In this document: piece by piece, positions 53,009 to 62,339 of the stretch
How positions within the stretch are numbered: the stretch's first letter is position 1
Layout: every line of letters starts with the position of its first letter
Source: JAMXLO01 sp963726125
GTDB taxonomy: Bacteria; Pseudomonadota; Alphaproteobacteria; Acetobacterales; Acetobacteraceae
Direction of reading: 5' to 3'
Assembly: GCA_963726125.1 (NCBI GenBank)
Contig: CAVSBG010000019.1
Span: forward strand, 238,250 to 302,249
DNA length: 64,000 bases
Notes under the pieces: model-generated
What the model was told of the DNA's origin: nothing
Database searches by the model: none
Seen by the model: only the letters and a program-made list of their open reading frames with translations
Made by a program: the position numbers and the translations under genes

Positions 53009-56000
53009 GTGCCACTGAGATCGAGCATGTATCATGATCGCAACCACCGGATCGGCATTGTGAAACCGCCGCGACGCACCAATGGCCACGCAAGACCCAT
53101 CATGCCTCTGGGGCGAGACGCCGGCACTACAGTTTGCCTGGTAACCGAGGAATATTCCGGTGTAACGTCAGGAGGAGGCATTGGCACATGCTTCGCTGGC
53201 CTGGGCCACCTGCTCGCCCGAACGGGTTATCAAGTGAACGTCCTCATCACCAGTACACTGCATCATTCTCACGCAATCGACAGGTCTCTGGCACAGCTGC
53301 ATACCGAAGGAATTGACGTCACGCTCCTGGATGACGTGGAAGACCCTGACATCGCACCCTCGGTCGCCAGAGAGCATCAGGACAACATCATCAAGTCGTA
53401 TCGCTGCTATCGCTTTCTGCAGCAGCACGACAACGACATCGTGCACTTCCACGATTACCTGGGTCTTGGCTTCTACACCGCAATGGCCCGACGCCAGGGC
53501 CTGATCCGATCTATCGTCATAACGCAGACACACGGCAGCTCGGAGTGGGTGCGGCGCTACAACCTCGCTCTCCCCGACCTCGGCAACCTGGAGACCGAAG
53601 CGCTGGAGCGCAGCCAGATCGAGCACTCAGATCTCGTGATCAGCCCCAGCCGTTACATGCTCGAATGGTACACGGCGAATGGCGCGACCCTGCCGCGGCG
53701 AACCGAAGTGATCAATTGGATCCTTCCCGATTGGCTATCGTCCGAGTCAGGCTCTGAGCCATTGTGCGCACGCGCATTGCTCCCAGAAAGCACACGCGAG
53801 CTCATCTTCTTCGGTCGCCACGAGCGACGCAAAGGCATTGAGAACTTCGTAGATGCGCTCCGGCGCCTGCAGCATCGCCAGGCCTTCGACGTGACATTCC
53901 TGGGCAGGTTCGATCGTATCGACCGAGAAAATTCCGTTGGCTACATATTGCGGAATCTGCGCGACTTCACCGGTAGGCTCCGCTTTCTCAACGGCTACGA
54001 TCCCGGACAGGCCCTGCGGTATATTCGATCGCGCTCGCACGCCCTGTGCGTCCTGCCATCGCTCATTGAGAACAGCCCTTGCACGGTCGGCGAAGCCTTC
54101 TCGATTGGTGCGCCATTCATCGCAGCGGACGTCGGCGGAACGAGGGAATTGATCGACCCAGCCAACGCCAATGCCGCACTCTTCCGAAGTGATGCCGCCG
54201 GCCTCGCACAACGGCTGGAAGAAGTCTTCGCATCAGGGCTGCGCTCTGTGTCTTCGACACTGCTGCCATCAAGGATAATACAGACTTGGCAGGCACTGCA
54301 CGACAGTCTCCGTCCCGCCAAACTCGCCCGCAGTAAAGGTGCGGCCAGACGGATTCTCGTGCCAACCGGTCCGCTAGTGTCTGTCTGCCTGGTTCACCAC
54401 GAGCGCCCCAGGCTACTCGTTCGGGCACTACAGCAGCTTTCCACGCAGACTTATAACAACATCGAGATCATCCTGGTGGACGATGGCAGCACATCGCCCG
54501 CCGCCACCACTGCGCTGGACGAGATTGAATCTCGCCATGGCGGTGACCGGTTCAAGGTGATCCGGTCGCCCAACCGTTATCTCGGCGCCGCCCGTAACCT
54601 TGCGGCAAGTGTCGCGCGCGGCGACTTCCTGATGTTCCACGACGACGACAACGTCGCAGAACCGCATGAGATCGAAACCTTCGTCCGGGCAGCACAAGCG
54701 GGCACCTTCGAGGTCCTGACCGCCCAATCATACGTTTTCAAGGAAGGCGCCGATCCTCAAACCGGGAAGATCGAGTTTTTCCCCATCGGCATAGGTGGGA
54801 CCCACTCATTTTTCGCGAACCGCTTTGGCGACGCCAACGCTTTGGTTTCGCGCGCCGCATTCGAAAACGTGGGCGGCTTCACTGAGCTCCATGGGGTCGG
54901 TTGGGAGGATTGGGAATTCTTTCTAAAGGCCTACCTGAAGGGCATCCGTATTGGCATCGTGCCCATGCCCCTGTTTCGCTACCAGAGCTCAAGCACGGGA
55001 ATGCTCGCGAGCGGCTCTCCGGTTCGCAACAACGCCCGCATCTTCGACGCCGTCCGCAATGCAAAGCCCTGCCTTACCACGGATCTACTACAGTTGGCAC
55101 GCCGCGACAACGTCGCACAGCAGATTTTGGACCAAACCTGGGGACTGCTCGGGAATGAGCGGTTCGGAGACCTCCATCGGGAGCTCATGCCACTCGATCC
55201 CAACTCCGAGGAGGCGGCGACCAAGATTGTCGATCTGGCCTTCCATCTTGGACGGCATGAGGATGCGGTTGAGCTTGGCCTGGGTTCGTCCGCGATGCGC
55301 GATCAATTGCACCGATTGTTGATTGCGGCAGGGCCGTTCGGGCGACATAGGACGCGCCTGGTTCCTGAACCATGCACCATTCTCCCGAACCACGATCAGG
55401 CCTATGAGCTTGAGGGGTGGCTCGCGACGAACGATCTCACTCCGCTGCGCATTCGCGGCATACGTCTGGGAACAAGGTGTTTCGAGATAGACGGCTACGA
55501 GGCGACAGCGCGTCACGACGTCGCTGCCAATTTCGCCAAAGAGGGACATCCAATGGTCGGATTCAAGCTGACCATCGGGGAAAGGCCCGAGGCCGCTATG
55601 GAATCCAACGAAGCCGCTAGCGAAATCACGTTGAACGTTGCCGGGCACGGCATGTCCAGGCTGGTCACGCCGATCACCGTGATCGTCGAGGGACGACACG
55701 GCGCTGATACAGTGACCGGTTGGGTTGAGACGATCTCGCCTGTCTACCGCCGGCTCGTTCGCTTGCCGTCGAATGGAAGTCGCGACTTCACCGGCCACGT
55801 CGAATTCGTGATCGATCCGCAACCTGAAGACGGCCGGGTACTTTGCCGAACGAATGCAAGTCCCCTGATCCACCTGGGTGAAGGACGCTTCGAATCCTAC
55901 AACGAAAGTCTCAAATTGGCGCCAGCATCGCCAGATGAACACGTACCGTGGCTGTTGGCCCTCTACTCGAAGACCGACTTCGTCAAGGTCGAGGCGGTGG

Positions 56001-56017
56001 CATACCGATGGAATTGA
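53009..56017 (+). CDS. Two-domain glycosyltransferase (GT4 plus GT2) with C-terminal accessory region
   Basis: 1002 residues from GTG 53009 (ATG 53027 is an alternative). About 40-420: GT-B domain with GGGIGTCFAGLGHLLARTGY, LIFFGRHERRKGIENFVDAL and the ExxE-like IENSPCTVGEAFSIGAPF. About 455-700: GT-A domain with VSVCLVHHERPRLLVRALQQ, IILVDDGST and the DxD-type FHDDDNVAEP. The last 250 residues are beta-rich and unassigned. It probably adds two sugars in sequence to a surface polymer or glycolipid. Followed by the sulfotransferase gene. Confidence 0.87.
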   Translation: MPLRSSMYHDRNHRIGIVKPPRRTNGHARPIMPLGRDAGTTVCLVTEEYSGVTSGGGIGTCFAGLGHLLARTGYQVNVLITSTLHHSHAIDRSLAQLHTEGIDVTLLDDVEDPDIAPSVAREHQDNIIKSYRCYRFLQQHDNDIVHFHDYLGLGFYTAMARRQGLIRSIVITQTHGSSEWVRRYNLALPDLGNLETEALERSQIEHSDLVISPSRYMLEWYTANGATLPRRTEVINWILPDWLSSESGSEPLCARALLPESTRELIFFGRHERRKGIENFVDALRRLQHRQAFDVTFLGRFDRIDRENSVGYILRNLRDFTGRLRFLNGYDPGQALRYIRSRSHALCVLPSLIENSPCTVGEAFSIGAPFIAADVGGTRELIDPANANAALFRSDAAGLAQRLEEVFASGLRSVSSTLLPSRIIQTWQALHDSLRPAKLARSKGAARRILVPTGPLVSVCLVHHERPRLLVRALQQLSTQTYNNIEIILVDDGSTSPAATTALDEIESRHGGDRFKVIRSPNRYLGAARNLAASVARGDFLMFHDDDNVAEPHEIETFVRAAQAGTFEVLTAQSYVFKEGADPQTGKIEFFPIGIGGTHSFFANRFGDANALVSRAAFENVGGFTELHGVGWEDWEFFLKAYLKGIRIGIVPMPLFRYQSSSTGMLASGSPVRNNARIFDAVRNAKPCLTTDLLQLARRDNVAQQILDQTWGLLGNERFGDLHRELMPLDPNSEEAATKIVDLAFHLGRHEDAVELGLGSSAMRDQLHRLLIAAGPFGRHRTRLVPEPCTILPNHDQAYELEGWLATNDLTPLRIRGIRLGTRCFEIDGYEATARHDVAANFAKEGHPMVGFKLTIGERPEAAMESNEAASEITLNVAGHGMSRLVTPITVIVEGRHGADTVTGWVETISPVYRRLVRLPSNGSRDFTGHVEFVIDPQPEDGRVLCRTNASPLIHLGEGRFESYNESLKLAPASPDEHVPWLLALYSKTDFVKVEAVAYRWN

Positions 56018-56060
56018 TGACGACGTAATCGTTCGACTTCCGCAACCGGAGAGACGAGTG

Positions 56061-57194
56061 ATGGCTGTTGAATGGCCCGCCAGGAAGCTTGCCTACTTTC
56101 CCACCCCCAAATGTGCGTGCACCACCCTCAAGCACGTTTTCTACTTAGTCAATCACGGTCGCCCGTTCGTCGGCACCGGACTTTTGAAAAAGGATGGAAT
56201 ACATGAAATATACGCCGGCACTTCGGAGTTCCGATTGAATCGTATTTATCTGTACTCTTCGTGGCGGCGCATCGTCGTCGTCAGAGATCCTGTACTCCGC
56301 TTCCTCTCGGCCTATTGCAATAGAGTAGTGGATAAAAGCGATCTGAGGGAGCCACATGTCGGCGAGGATGCCCGAAATCTGTCTGTGCCGATCAACCCAG
56401 ATCTTCATCAGTTCATCCAGCACTTCGATAAGTATCGGGCTATCTCCCCAGGGGTGGGCCACCACTTCGCACCACAGGCAAGCTTCATCGGCTCGGACAT
56501 AGATTCCTATACGGATGTTTACCGCATCGAAGAACTCAATGAGCTCCATGATATGCTTCAGGCCGAATGCGGGTACAGCTTCGATCTGCCATGGCGGCAA
56601 CGCAGTTCCATCAGTACTTCCGTTGATGAAATCTCTGTCAGGGAACTGGGGATCATCCAGAGTCTGTATAGCGGCGACTATGCCTTGCTGCGGAAGCTCT
56701 ATTCCCCACGAGCCGTCCTAGAGCGACGGAGTTCACGACAAGCCTGGAGCAGAATCGGCCGCTCCAGCGTGTCGTTGCAGGAGCTTCTACCTCTCCTGGA
56801 CCTCACCGTAATCGGCTCACACTCAGTTTCGAAGGATACGGTAGTGTATACCGAAGGATGCCACGAGGGCGTACACATCCATCATCAGGATTTCCTGACA
56901 ATCACGACTATGGCAAACGATGCGTGGTTGGTGAGCTTCGAGAAAGTCCTCACCGAACCCTTTGCCCTTGGCGAAAGCTACCAGTTGGAGATTGAAGCAC
57001 ACACCGAGCACAAGACCAAAATCACCTACTTCGTGCGAGGCATGTCCGGCGATGGTACTCCATTTTTCCTGGGCACGACCCGTGTCACTCTGGAACCGGG
57101 TCATTCCCGCCACAACATCCTTCTCGATACCGATATCCCACCAAACGATCCCCCCAATCGGGGCTTCTCGAGGGCAACTGCAAATTCATCCTAA
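56061..57194 (+). CDS. Sulfotransferase family 2 protein
   Basis: 377 residues from ATG 56061 (GGAGAGACGAG upstream). 5'-phosphosulfate-binding loop FPTPKCACTTLKHVFYLV and the 3'-phosphate-binding RIVVVRDPVLRFLSAYCNRV are typical of Sulfotransfer_2 enzymes acting on carbohydrates with PAPS as donor. The C-terminal 110 residues form an extra region (VIGSHSVSKDTVVYTEGCHE onwards) of beta type. With the preceding glycosyltransferase it suggests a sulfated surface glycan. Confidence 0.85.
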   Translation: MAVEWPARKLAYFPTPKCACTTLKHVFYLVNHGRPFVGTGLLKKDGIHEIYAGTSEFRLNRIYLYSSWRRIVVVRDPVLRFLSAYCNRVVDKSDLREPHVGEDARNLSVPINPDLHQFIQHFDKYRAISPGVGHHFAPQASFIGSDIDSYTDVYRIEELNELHDMLQAECGYSFDLPWRQRSSISTSVDEISVRELGIIQSLYSGDYALLRKLYSPRAVLERRSSRQAWSRIGRSSVSLQELLPLLDLTVIGSHSVSKDTVVYTEGCHEGVHIHHQDFLTITTMANDAWLVSFEKVLTEPFALGESYQLEIEAHTEHKTKITYFVRGMSGDGTPFFLGTTRVTLEPGHSRHNILLDTDIPPNDPPNRGFSRATANSS

Positions 57195-57268
57195 TGTTCG
57201 AATCCGTCGGACACGCCGCCATAAGCGTGACGCGTTTCGATCTCAGCCTAGCACCATCGTAGCGGCAG

Positions 57269-57997
57269 TCAGAACACAGCGTAGTTCGTCGCTCCGCGGC
57301 GCCCAAGCTTGCACACATAAAGTTGCCCGGTACCTCCGAACTGAGATACCGAATCGACGAGCTCCAGTCCGCACGTTTCTAGCATGCGCGCTACGTAGCT
57401 TGCGGACCAAAGCCACCACCACGGACCGTAGTTGGGCGCACCATCAGCAAAATACCACGAATCCACCGGCGCATTGACGCCATAAGCCCCGCCTCCGTAT
57501 TTCTCTGTCAGATAGCGATCCATGATCATCCGGCTCGCGTTACCAATCAGCGGCACGCACACCGCCGCCTCGCTGTCGAACGTCATCCGTCCGAATTCGT
57601 TTTCGACCACCGGAGGCATCACCGCGGTCGCCAGCAGGATCATCTCATTCGCAAGTGACATCAGATGCCGTATGGTCAGCAGCGGATTCGGGCAATGATA
57701 GATCACACCGCTACAATGAACGATATCGTAAGTGCCAACTGTTTCAAGAATCCGCGGATTATCGATGCTGGATGTGACCTCGCGGACCGGAGATATGCCA
57801 TTTGCCTCACAACGCTCCCGAAACTTCTGCCACCACTCGCTTTCCGGTGCCCAAATGTCTACCATGCACAACTGTGTCGCCCCTGCTTTGTGGGCGGGCG
57901 AAATCTTCTCATTCACCAGTCCCCACAGCCCACCAACGTCGACAAAGCTCTTCCCCGCTGTGATCCTACCAATCCACTCGTCGCGATGATCGTCCAT
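57269..57997 (-). CDS. Class I SAM-dependent methyltransferase
   Basis: 242 residues. KSFVDVGGLWGLVNEKISPA (SAM loop, with DVGG instead of the usual DxGxG), CMVDIWAPESEWWQKFRERC, YDIVHCSGVIYHCPNPLLTI. The HCxGVxYHxPNP motif recurs in tRNA- or glycan-associated methyltransferases of similar build. Convergent with the sulfotransferase gene; likely part of the same glycan island. Confidence 0.82.
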   Translation of the reverse strand: MDDHRDEWIGRITAGKSFVDVGGLWGLVNEKISPAHKAGATQLCMVDIWAPESEWWQKFRERCEANGISPVREVTSSIDNPRILETVGTYDIVHCSGVIYHCPNPLLTIRHLMSLANEMILLATAVMPPVVENEFGRMTFDSEAAVCVPLIGNASRMIMDRYLTEKYGGGAYGVNAPVDSWYFADGAPNYGPWWWLWSASYVARMLETCGLELVDSVSQFGGTGQLYVCKLGRRGATNYAVF

Positions 57998-58095
57998 CGT
58001 CCTGCCTCATCGGCACCGCTTCGCGGAGGTAACAATAAGCTATATGCGAGCTCAAAAGCCAGTGTTTAGTCCGATGCTACCGGAATCGCGCTCCC

Positions 58096-58869
58096 TCAGA
58101 ACCCGCCCGGCAGCACCACGATCGTTGGCCGTTCCGGCAGCGTCGCTCGTGAAATCCGCAGCGTGGGCAAATCGCTGAACCGCACTGCATAGCGATCCCG
58201 CACCAGATCGGCGAACCGCTCCACCACATCGCGCATGAAGTAGTGCATCGGCAGCACCAGCCGCGGATGAATCTGCTCCAACACCGCCGCCATGTCGGGC
58301 TGGCTCATCGTATACACGCCATCGACTGGGGCCATCACCACGTCGATATGGCCCAGCAGCACCAGGTCCTGCTCGGTCAGCAGATGGTGCAGGTGCGACA
58401 GATGCGCGATGCAGACGCCGGCAGTTTCGAACAGGAAGATTGAGTTGCCGTACGCCTCGGTGCCACCCTGCCAGTCGCGGATATTCGTCGGCAGGTTCGA
58501 CACATGCATGTCGCCAACTGTGAGATCGATGTCCGCCGGCTTGCCGTCGTCGCGCCAGCCATGCAGCACGTGGCGAATGCGCGGATCCGGATGGTCTGTG
58601 TAATGCGTGGAGTGCGCATGGTTCATCGTGGCGATGTCCGGCGGATCGGCCGGGATGTTGATGCCGTTGTAGTCGGTGACCGCCCGCACGCCGCCGGGCG
58701 ACTCGATCAGGAAGCTGGCATGGCCAAGGAACGTCACCGTCATGGTGTCGGGTGTGACGCCCGCCAGCGTCAGCACCGGTTCGCCGAACGCGATCGGCGA
58801 GCACCCGGCGCTCGCCAGCCGTGGGAGCAGGACCAACACGCCAAGCAGGCAGGCTCGCAAAAGGATCAT
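58096..58869 (-). CDS. Secreted metallo-beta-lactamase-fold hydrolase (UlaG-like)
   Basis: 257 residues from ATG 58869, with a signal peptide MILLRACLLGVLVLLPRLAS-AG. VTFLGHASFLIESPGGVRAV is the UlaG-type N-terminus; metal ligands are in MNHAHSTHYTD, HLSHLHHLL and GHIDVVMAPVDG, with PMHYFMRD at the end. Periplasmic hydrolase of unknown substrate. Divergent from the CoA-transferase gene. Confidence 0.87.
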   Translation of the reverse strand: MILLRACLLGVLVLLPRLASAGCSPIAFGEPVLTLAGVTPDTMTVTFLGHASFLIESPGGVRAVTDYNGINIPADPPDIATMNHAHSTHYTDHPDPRIRHVLHGWRDDGKPADIDLTVGDMHVSNLPTNIRDWQGGTEAYGNSIFLFETAGVCIAHLSHLHHLLTEQDLVLLGHIDVVMAPVDGVYTMSQPDMAAVLEQIHPRLVLPMHYFMRDVVERFADLVRDRYAVRFSDLPTLRISRATLPERPTIVVLPGGF

Positions 58870-58918
58870 GTGCGGGTTAACCTTTCGGCCGCTGACCACT
58901 GGAAGCTGACCACCGACC

Positions 58919-60115
58919 ATGAGCTACGACAAGCCATTCGCCGGCCTGAAGGTCATCGATGTGAGCCAGGGCGTTGCCGGGCCCTATTGTGCCATGCTGC
59001 TCGCGCAGTACGGCGCCAACGTGATCAAGGTCGAGCCACCGGGGGTCGGTGACTGGGCGCGCAACCTCGGTGTCGTGTATGGCGATCAGTGCGCCTATTC
59101 CCTGCCTGCCAATCTCGGCAAGCGCGCCATCGCGCTGGACCTGAAGCAGGCGGACGGGCAGGCAATCCTGTGGCGGCTGATCCGTGACGCCGACGTGTTC
59201 GTGCAGGGCTTTCGGCCGGGCGTGATCGATCGCCTCGGGTTCGGTTACGACGCAGTGTCGGAGCGTGAGCCGCGCATCATCTACCTGTCAGTATCGGGCT
59301 TCGGCCAGACCGGGCCATTGGCGGAACGTCCGGCGATGGATCCGATCCTGCAGGCCTATACCGGCCTGACGGTCGAGAACAAAGGCGAGGATGGCATCCC
59401 GCATCGTACACCAATCATCGCGATCGACATGAGCACCGCACTCTACGCCTATTCAGCTGTATCTACTGCGCTGTATGCACGCCGGGATGAACCGCACGGC
59501 CGCCATATCGAGGCGAGCCTGTTGCAGGCCGCGGCGGGTCTGCAGGTCGTGCGCATGATGCAGTCGTATCTGGAGGGCGGCACAATTCGGCCGCCGGGCG
59601 CCCCGAGTGGCGTGTATCAGATCGCCGACGGTTGGATAACGATCACCGTGGTGCGGCTGCACGAGTGGCTGGGTTTCTGCAAGGCGGTCGACCTGTCGGC
59701 TTTCGCCGATGACGAACGGTTCCGCACGACGCAAGGCCGCTACGACAACGCCAGCGAGATCAACGCAGTGCTGCGGCCGCTGCTTGCGTCCAGGCCGTTC
59801 GTTTACTGGTCCGAGCGGCTGGCCGCCGAACGCATCATGCATGAGCAGCTCAACAGCTACACAGGTTTCCTGGAACAGCCGCATGTGGATCAATGTGGTG
59901 CGATCGCGTGGCTGGAGCATCCTCACCTGCCGAAGCCGATGCCGATGCCGCAACTGATCGGCGCACCGCCGCTGGTCAGCGGCAGCAGCCTTGCCACATC
60001 GCCTGGCCTCGGCGAACACAGCGAGCGGATCTTGCGCGAACACGGCTACACGGCGGAGGAGGTTGTCGACCTCGTTCGGCGCGGTGTCGTCGCGCTGGCC
60101 GGAGCGCCGCGCTAG
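58919..60115 (+). CDS. CaiB/BaiF family III CoA-transferase
   Basis: 398 residues. GLKVIDVSQGVAGPYCAMLL, YGANVIKVEPPGVGDWAR, NLGKRAIALDLKQADGQAIL, FVQGFRPGVIDRLGFGYDAV and YLSVSGFGQTGPLAERPAMD are the complete family-III signature; the catalytic Asp is expected in the PAMDPILQAY region. Transfers CoA between carboxylates. The acids involved cannot be inferred, as no acyl-CoA enzymes lie beside it. Confidence 0.92.
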   Translation: MSYDKPFAGLKVIDVSQGVAGPYCAMLLAQYGANVIKVEPPGVGDWARNLGVVYGDQCAYSLPANLGKRAIALDLKQADGQAILWRLIRDADVFVQGFRPGVIDRLGFGYDAVSEREPRIIYLSVSGFGQTGPLAERPAMDPILQAYTGLTVENKGEDGIPHRTPIIAIDMSTALYAYSAVSTALYARRDEPHGRHIEASLLQAAAGLQVVRMMQSYLEGGTIRPPGAPSGVYQIADGWITITVVRLHEWLGFCKAVDLSAFADDERFRTTQGRYDNASEINAVLRPLLASRPFVYWSERLAAERIMHEQLNSYTGFLEQPHVDQCGAIAWLEHPHLPKPMPMPQLIGAPPLVSGSSLATSPGLGEHSERILREHGYTAEEVVDLVRRGVVALAGAPR

Positions 60116-60178
60116 GAGCCTGATGCGGGAGTCGATTTCAACTGTTGTTGGTTCCGATTCAGCCAACATCCGATGGAG

Positions 60179-60207
60179 ATGGCCGGGTCGGGGCCGGGCC
60201 CGGCCAT
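60179..60207. terminator. GC-rich hairpin between convergent genes
   Basis: ATGGCCGGG (60179-60187) pairs perfectly with CCCGGCCAT (60199-60207) across an 11-base loop. It lies between the end of the CoA-transferase gene and the end of clpS, where a bidirectional terminator is expected, but there is no T-run on either side. Confidence 0.45.
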
Positions 60208-60227
60208 GACGTGGGTTGGGGCCCGGC

Positions 60228-60533
60228 CTATTCCTCGGGCTCGGTGGTGAACAGCAATGGATAGCCCTTGCTGCGGCCTGCATCTGTCGCGTTTGTCGCT
60301 TTGGTTTCCGCAACATCCTTGGTGTAGACGGCGACGACGCACACGCCGCGTCTATGAGCCGTGATCATGACCCGAATGGCCTGATCTTCGCTGATACGGA
60401 ATTCTGCCTTCAAGACGGTCACGACGAACTCGCGAGGCGTGTAGTCGTCGTTGACCAGGATGACCTTGTGTAGGCGCGGTCGCTCGACCTTGATTTCATC
60501 CTTGGTGACAGACCTGGTGTCGTTGCCACTCAT
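60228..60533 (-). CDS. clpS: ATP-dependent Clp protease adaptor ClpS
   Basis: 101 residues from ATG 60533. The central HKVILVNDDYTPREFVVTVL contains the N-degron pocket (NDDYTP) and AHRRGVCVVAVYTKDVAETK follows, both standard for ClpS. It delivers N-degron substrates to ClpA. No clpA lies directly downstream in the window. Its partner Bpt is encoded at 50026. Confidence 0.95.
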   Translation of the reverse strand: MSGNDTRSVTKDEIKVERPRLHKVILVNDDYTPREFVVTVLKAEFRISEDQAIRVMITAHRRGVCVVAVYTKDVAETKATNATDAGRSKGYPLLFTTEPEE

Positions 60534-60546
60534 GGCCGGGAGGCGA

Positions 60547-61464
60547 TCACGCGTCCGCTGGCCGGGAGCCGGCCTCGGCAAGACGCCGTTTGGCTTCGGT
60601 GTACAATTCAGCCGGCAGCGGACCCTTTTGCAGGATCGTGACGTTGTCTTGGAGGTGCGCCGGGTTCGCGGTACCGACGATCGTGGTGTCGAGGTCGGGA
60701 TTGGTGAAGGTGAAGCGCAGGATGAATTCCATGGCTGTCATGTCGCCGAGCAGATCGTCCAGTCTGGCGCGCTGCCAGCGTTCCCACTGCAGGCCCCTCT
60801 GCTTTCCCTCCGAGGGCGCGCCTTTCGCAGCACCGCCTCGGATGACGATGCCGGCGCCAGCCTCGGAGGCCGCGGCAATCGCTGCCTCGTGTTCGCGTTC
60901 CATGGCCGAATAGGGAATCTGGAATACGTCGAACACGCCCATGGCGATGTGGTCCCTGAGATGAGGCAGTGTGCCGGACATGCCGACGAAGCGCAGCTTG
61001 CCGGCTTGCTTCAGTTCCAGCAGGGCATCGACGGAGCCATTCTCCTCCAAGGTCTGCTTCGACGGGGAGATGTGGAACTGCACCAGGTCGAGATAGTCGG
61101 TCTTCATCCGCACAAGGCTCTGCTCGACGCCGGCGATGATGTTGTCGCGCGTGAAGACATGCGGACTGACCTGGCCGACCGGGGCCGTCGCTGCGCCGAC
61201 CAGGCAACCACATTTGCTGGCGAGGTAGTACTCGGATCGGCGATGCGAGATGTAGCGTCCGATGCGTTCCTCACTCACGCCGTAGTCGATCGAGGTATCG
61301 ATGTAGTTGATGCCGGCATCGAGTACGGCGTTGAGGATGGTTTCGGCCTGCTCCTCAGTCGTTGGGCGCGCCCGTGGGGCACCGCGCAGTTCCATCGCGC
61401 CGTAGCCAAGCATGGTGACACGCAGTCCCGTGCGCCCGAGTTCCCGCTTCGGCAGATCGGTCAT
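60547..61464 (-). CDS. Aldo/keto reductase
   Basis: 305 residues from ATG 61464 (GAGGAGGAAAG upstream). KRELGRTGLRVTMLGYGAME, the active-site Asp/Tyr in YIDTSIDYGVSEERIG, Lys in YLASKCG, and QFHISP instead of the usual LH at the fourth catalytic position; FNTxxxTI-like RFTFTNPDLDTTIVGTANP closes the cofactor site. NADPH-dependent carbonyl reduction, substrate unknown. Starts a short operon with clpS (13 bp gap). Confidence 0.9.
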   Translation of the reverse strand: MTDLPKRELGRTGLRVTMLGYGAMELRGAPRARPTTEEQAETILNAVLDAGINYIDTSIDYGVSEERIGRYISHRRSEYYLASKCGCLVGAATAPVGQVSPHVFTRDNIIAGVEQSLVRMKTDYLDLVQFHISPSKQTLEENGSVDALLELKQAGKLRFVGMSGTLPHLRDHIAMGVFDVFQIPYSAMEREHEAAIAAASEAGAGIVIRGGAAKGAPSEGKQRGLQWERWQRARLDDLLGDMTAMEFILRFTFTNPDLDTTIVGTANPAHLQDNVTILQKGPLPAELYTEAKRRLAEAGSRPADA

Positions 61465-61711
61465 GACTTTCCTCCTCGGGTGCTGCCCGGCTTCTGGCGG
61501 TTGCGCAGGCGCATGCACGTCGTGGTGTACCGTATACGGCGCGGCGGCCGGCCGCAATTCGACAGGACTGTCGGCGGTGGTGCCGGGTGGGGACGCGAGC
61601 GCGACCGATCGAGCCGCGGTTGGGCGGTACGGCAATTGCTCGTGTCAGGCGCGAAATAGCTTCTCTGTGGACCTGCGCGGCGGCTGCGGTGTGTGGGGGG
61701 AAGGAAGGCTT

Positions 61712-61804
61712 TCAACCACAGAGGCACAGAGGCACGGAGTAAGTCGCAGAGTGCGTTTATACCTATCTGTGACCTTCTCGGTGCCTCTGTGCCTCTGTGG
61801 TTCA
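61712..61804. repeat. Intergenic long inverted repeat
   Basis: Arms of 27 bp at 61712-61738 and 61778-61804 (25 of 27 complementary), each with the phrase CACAGAGGCACAGAGGCAC; the spacer is 39 bp. The arm sequence resembles the cyclase insertion in its ACGGAG ends and the half-repeat near 47110. Lies upstream of the aldo/keto reductase gene. Confidence 0.85.
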
Positions 61805-62339
61805 CCACTTTTAACTGCCTTCGGCGGCCACTCTGGGAGCAGGGGAGCAATGCCAATAATCGGCGGAACGCGGGAGCGGCCCGTCGGCCACAATCCGGCT
61901 TAGTTAGCGCAGCGATCCACTTGCGATTGCGCGACGGTCGGCCAGCGTTGTCAGATCGCGGGCGGCGGGGGAGCCTGCGACGAAACTCGCAAGGCGAGCG
62001 ATCGCGACGCGCCGCTCGCGACTTTGGAGTGCCCTGGACTTCCGGGCATCACTTCCGGAACGCGTGCTCGGCATTACCGGAATCATTTGCTCCAGACGTT
62101 TGATCCGAGGGGAGGCGACCGGGACGCCGCCTGGGTGGGGTAAATGCGTATGTGGATACAGAGTGGCAGCCACCGGGGGAACGCGCTGCTGCCATGGAGC
62201 GCAGCTTCAATGCCAGCACACGAACGATCGTCCGCTCGATGGACGTCATGGATGCGTACAGACTGAGGGCGCCGGGGCGGGCGAGGGTTGTCCTCGCCTG
62301 CCATGACGGCATTGGCAATTTGCGGTTGATGCGGGCGAG
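61805..62339. other. Intergenic region without recognised features
   Basis: About 530 bp. Several overlapping short open frames on both strands (around 61904-62173 and 62152-62330) show no family likeness, no ribosome site and no signal peptide. Nothing else seen. Confidence 0.4.

Noticed and set aside
60451..61659. Plus-strand frame of about 400 codons opposite the aldo/keto reductase
   Set aside because: Shadow of a well-supported enzyme; the translation has no recognisable domain.
61712..61804. CRISPR array
   Set aside because: The repeats are inverted arms of one hairpin, not regularly spaced direct repeats, and no cas genes are present.
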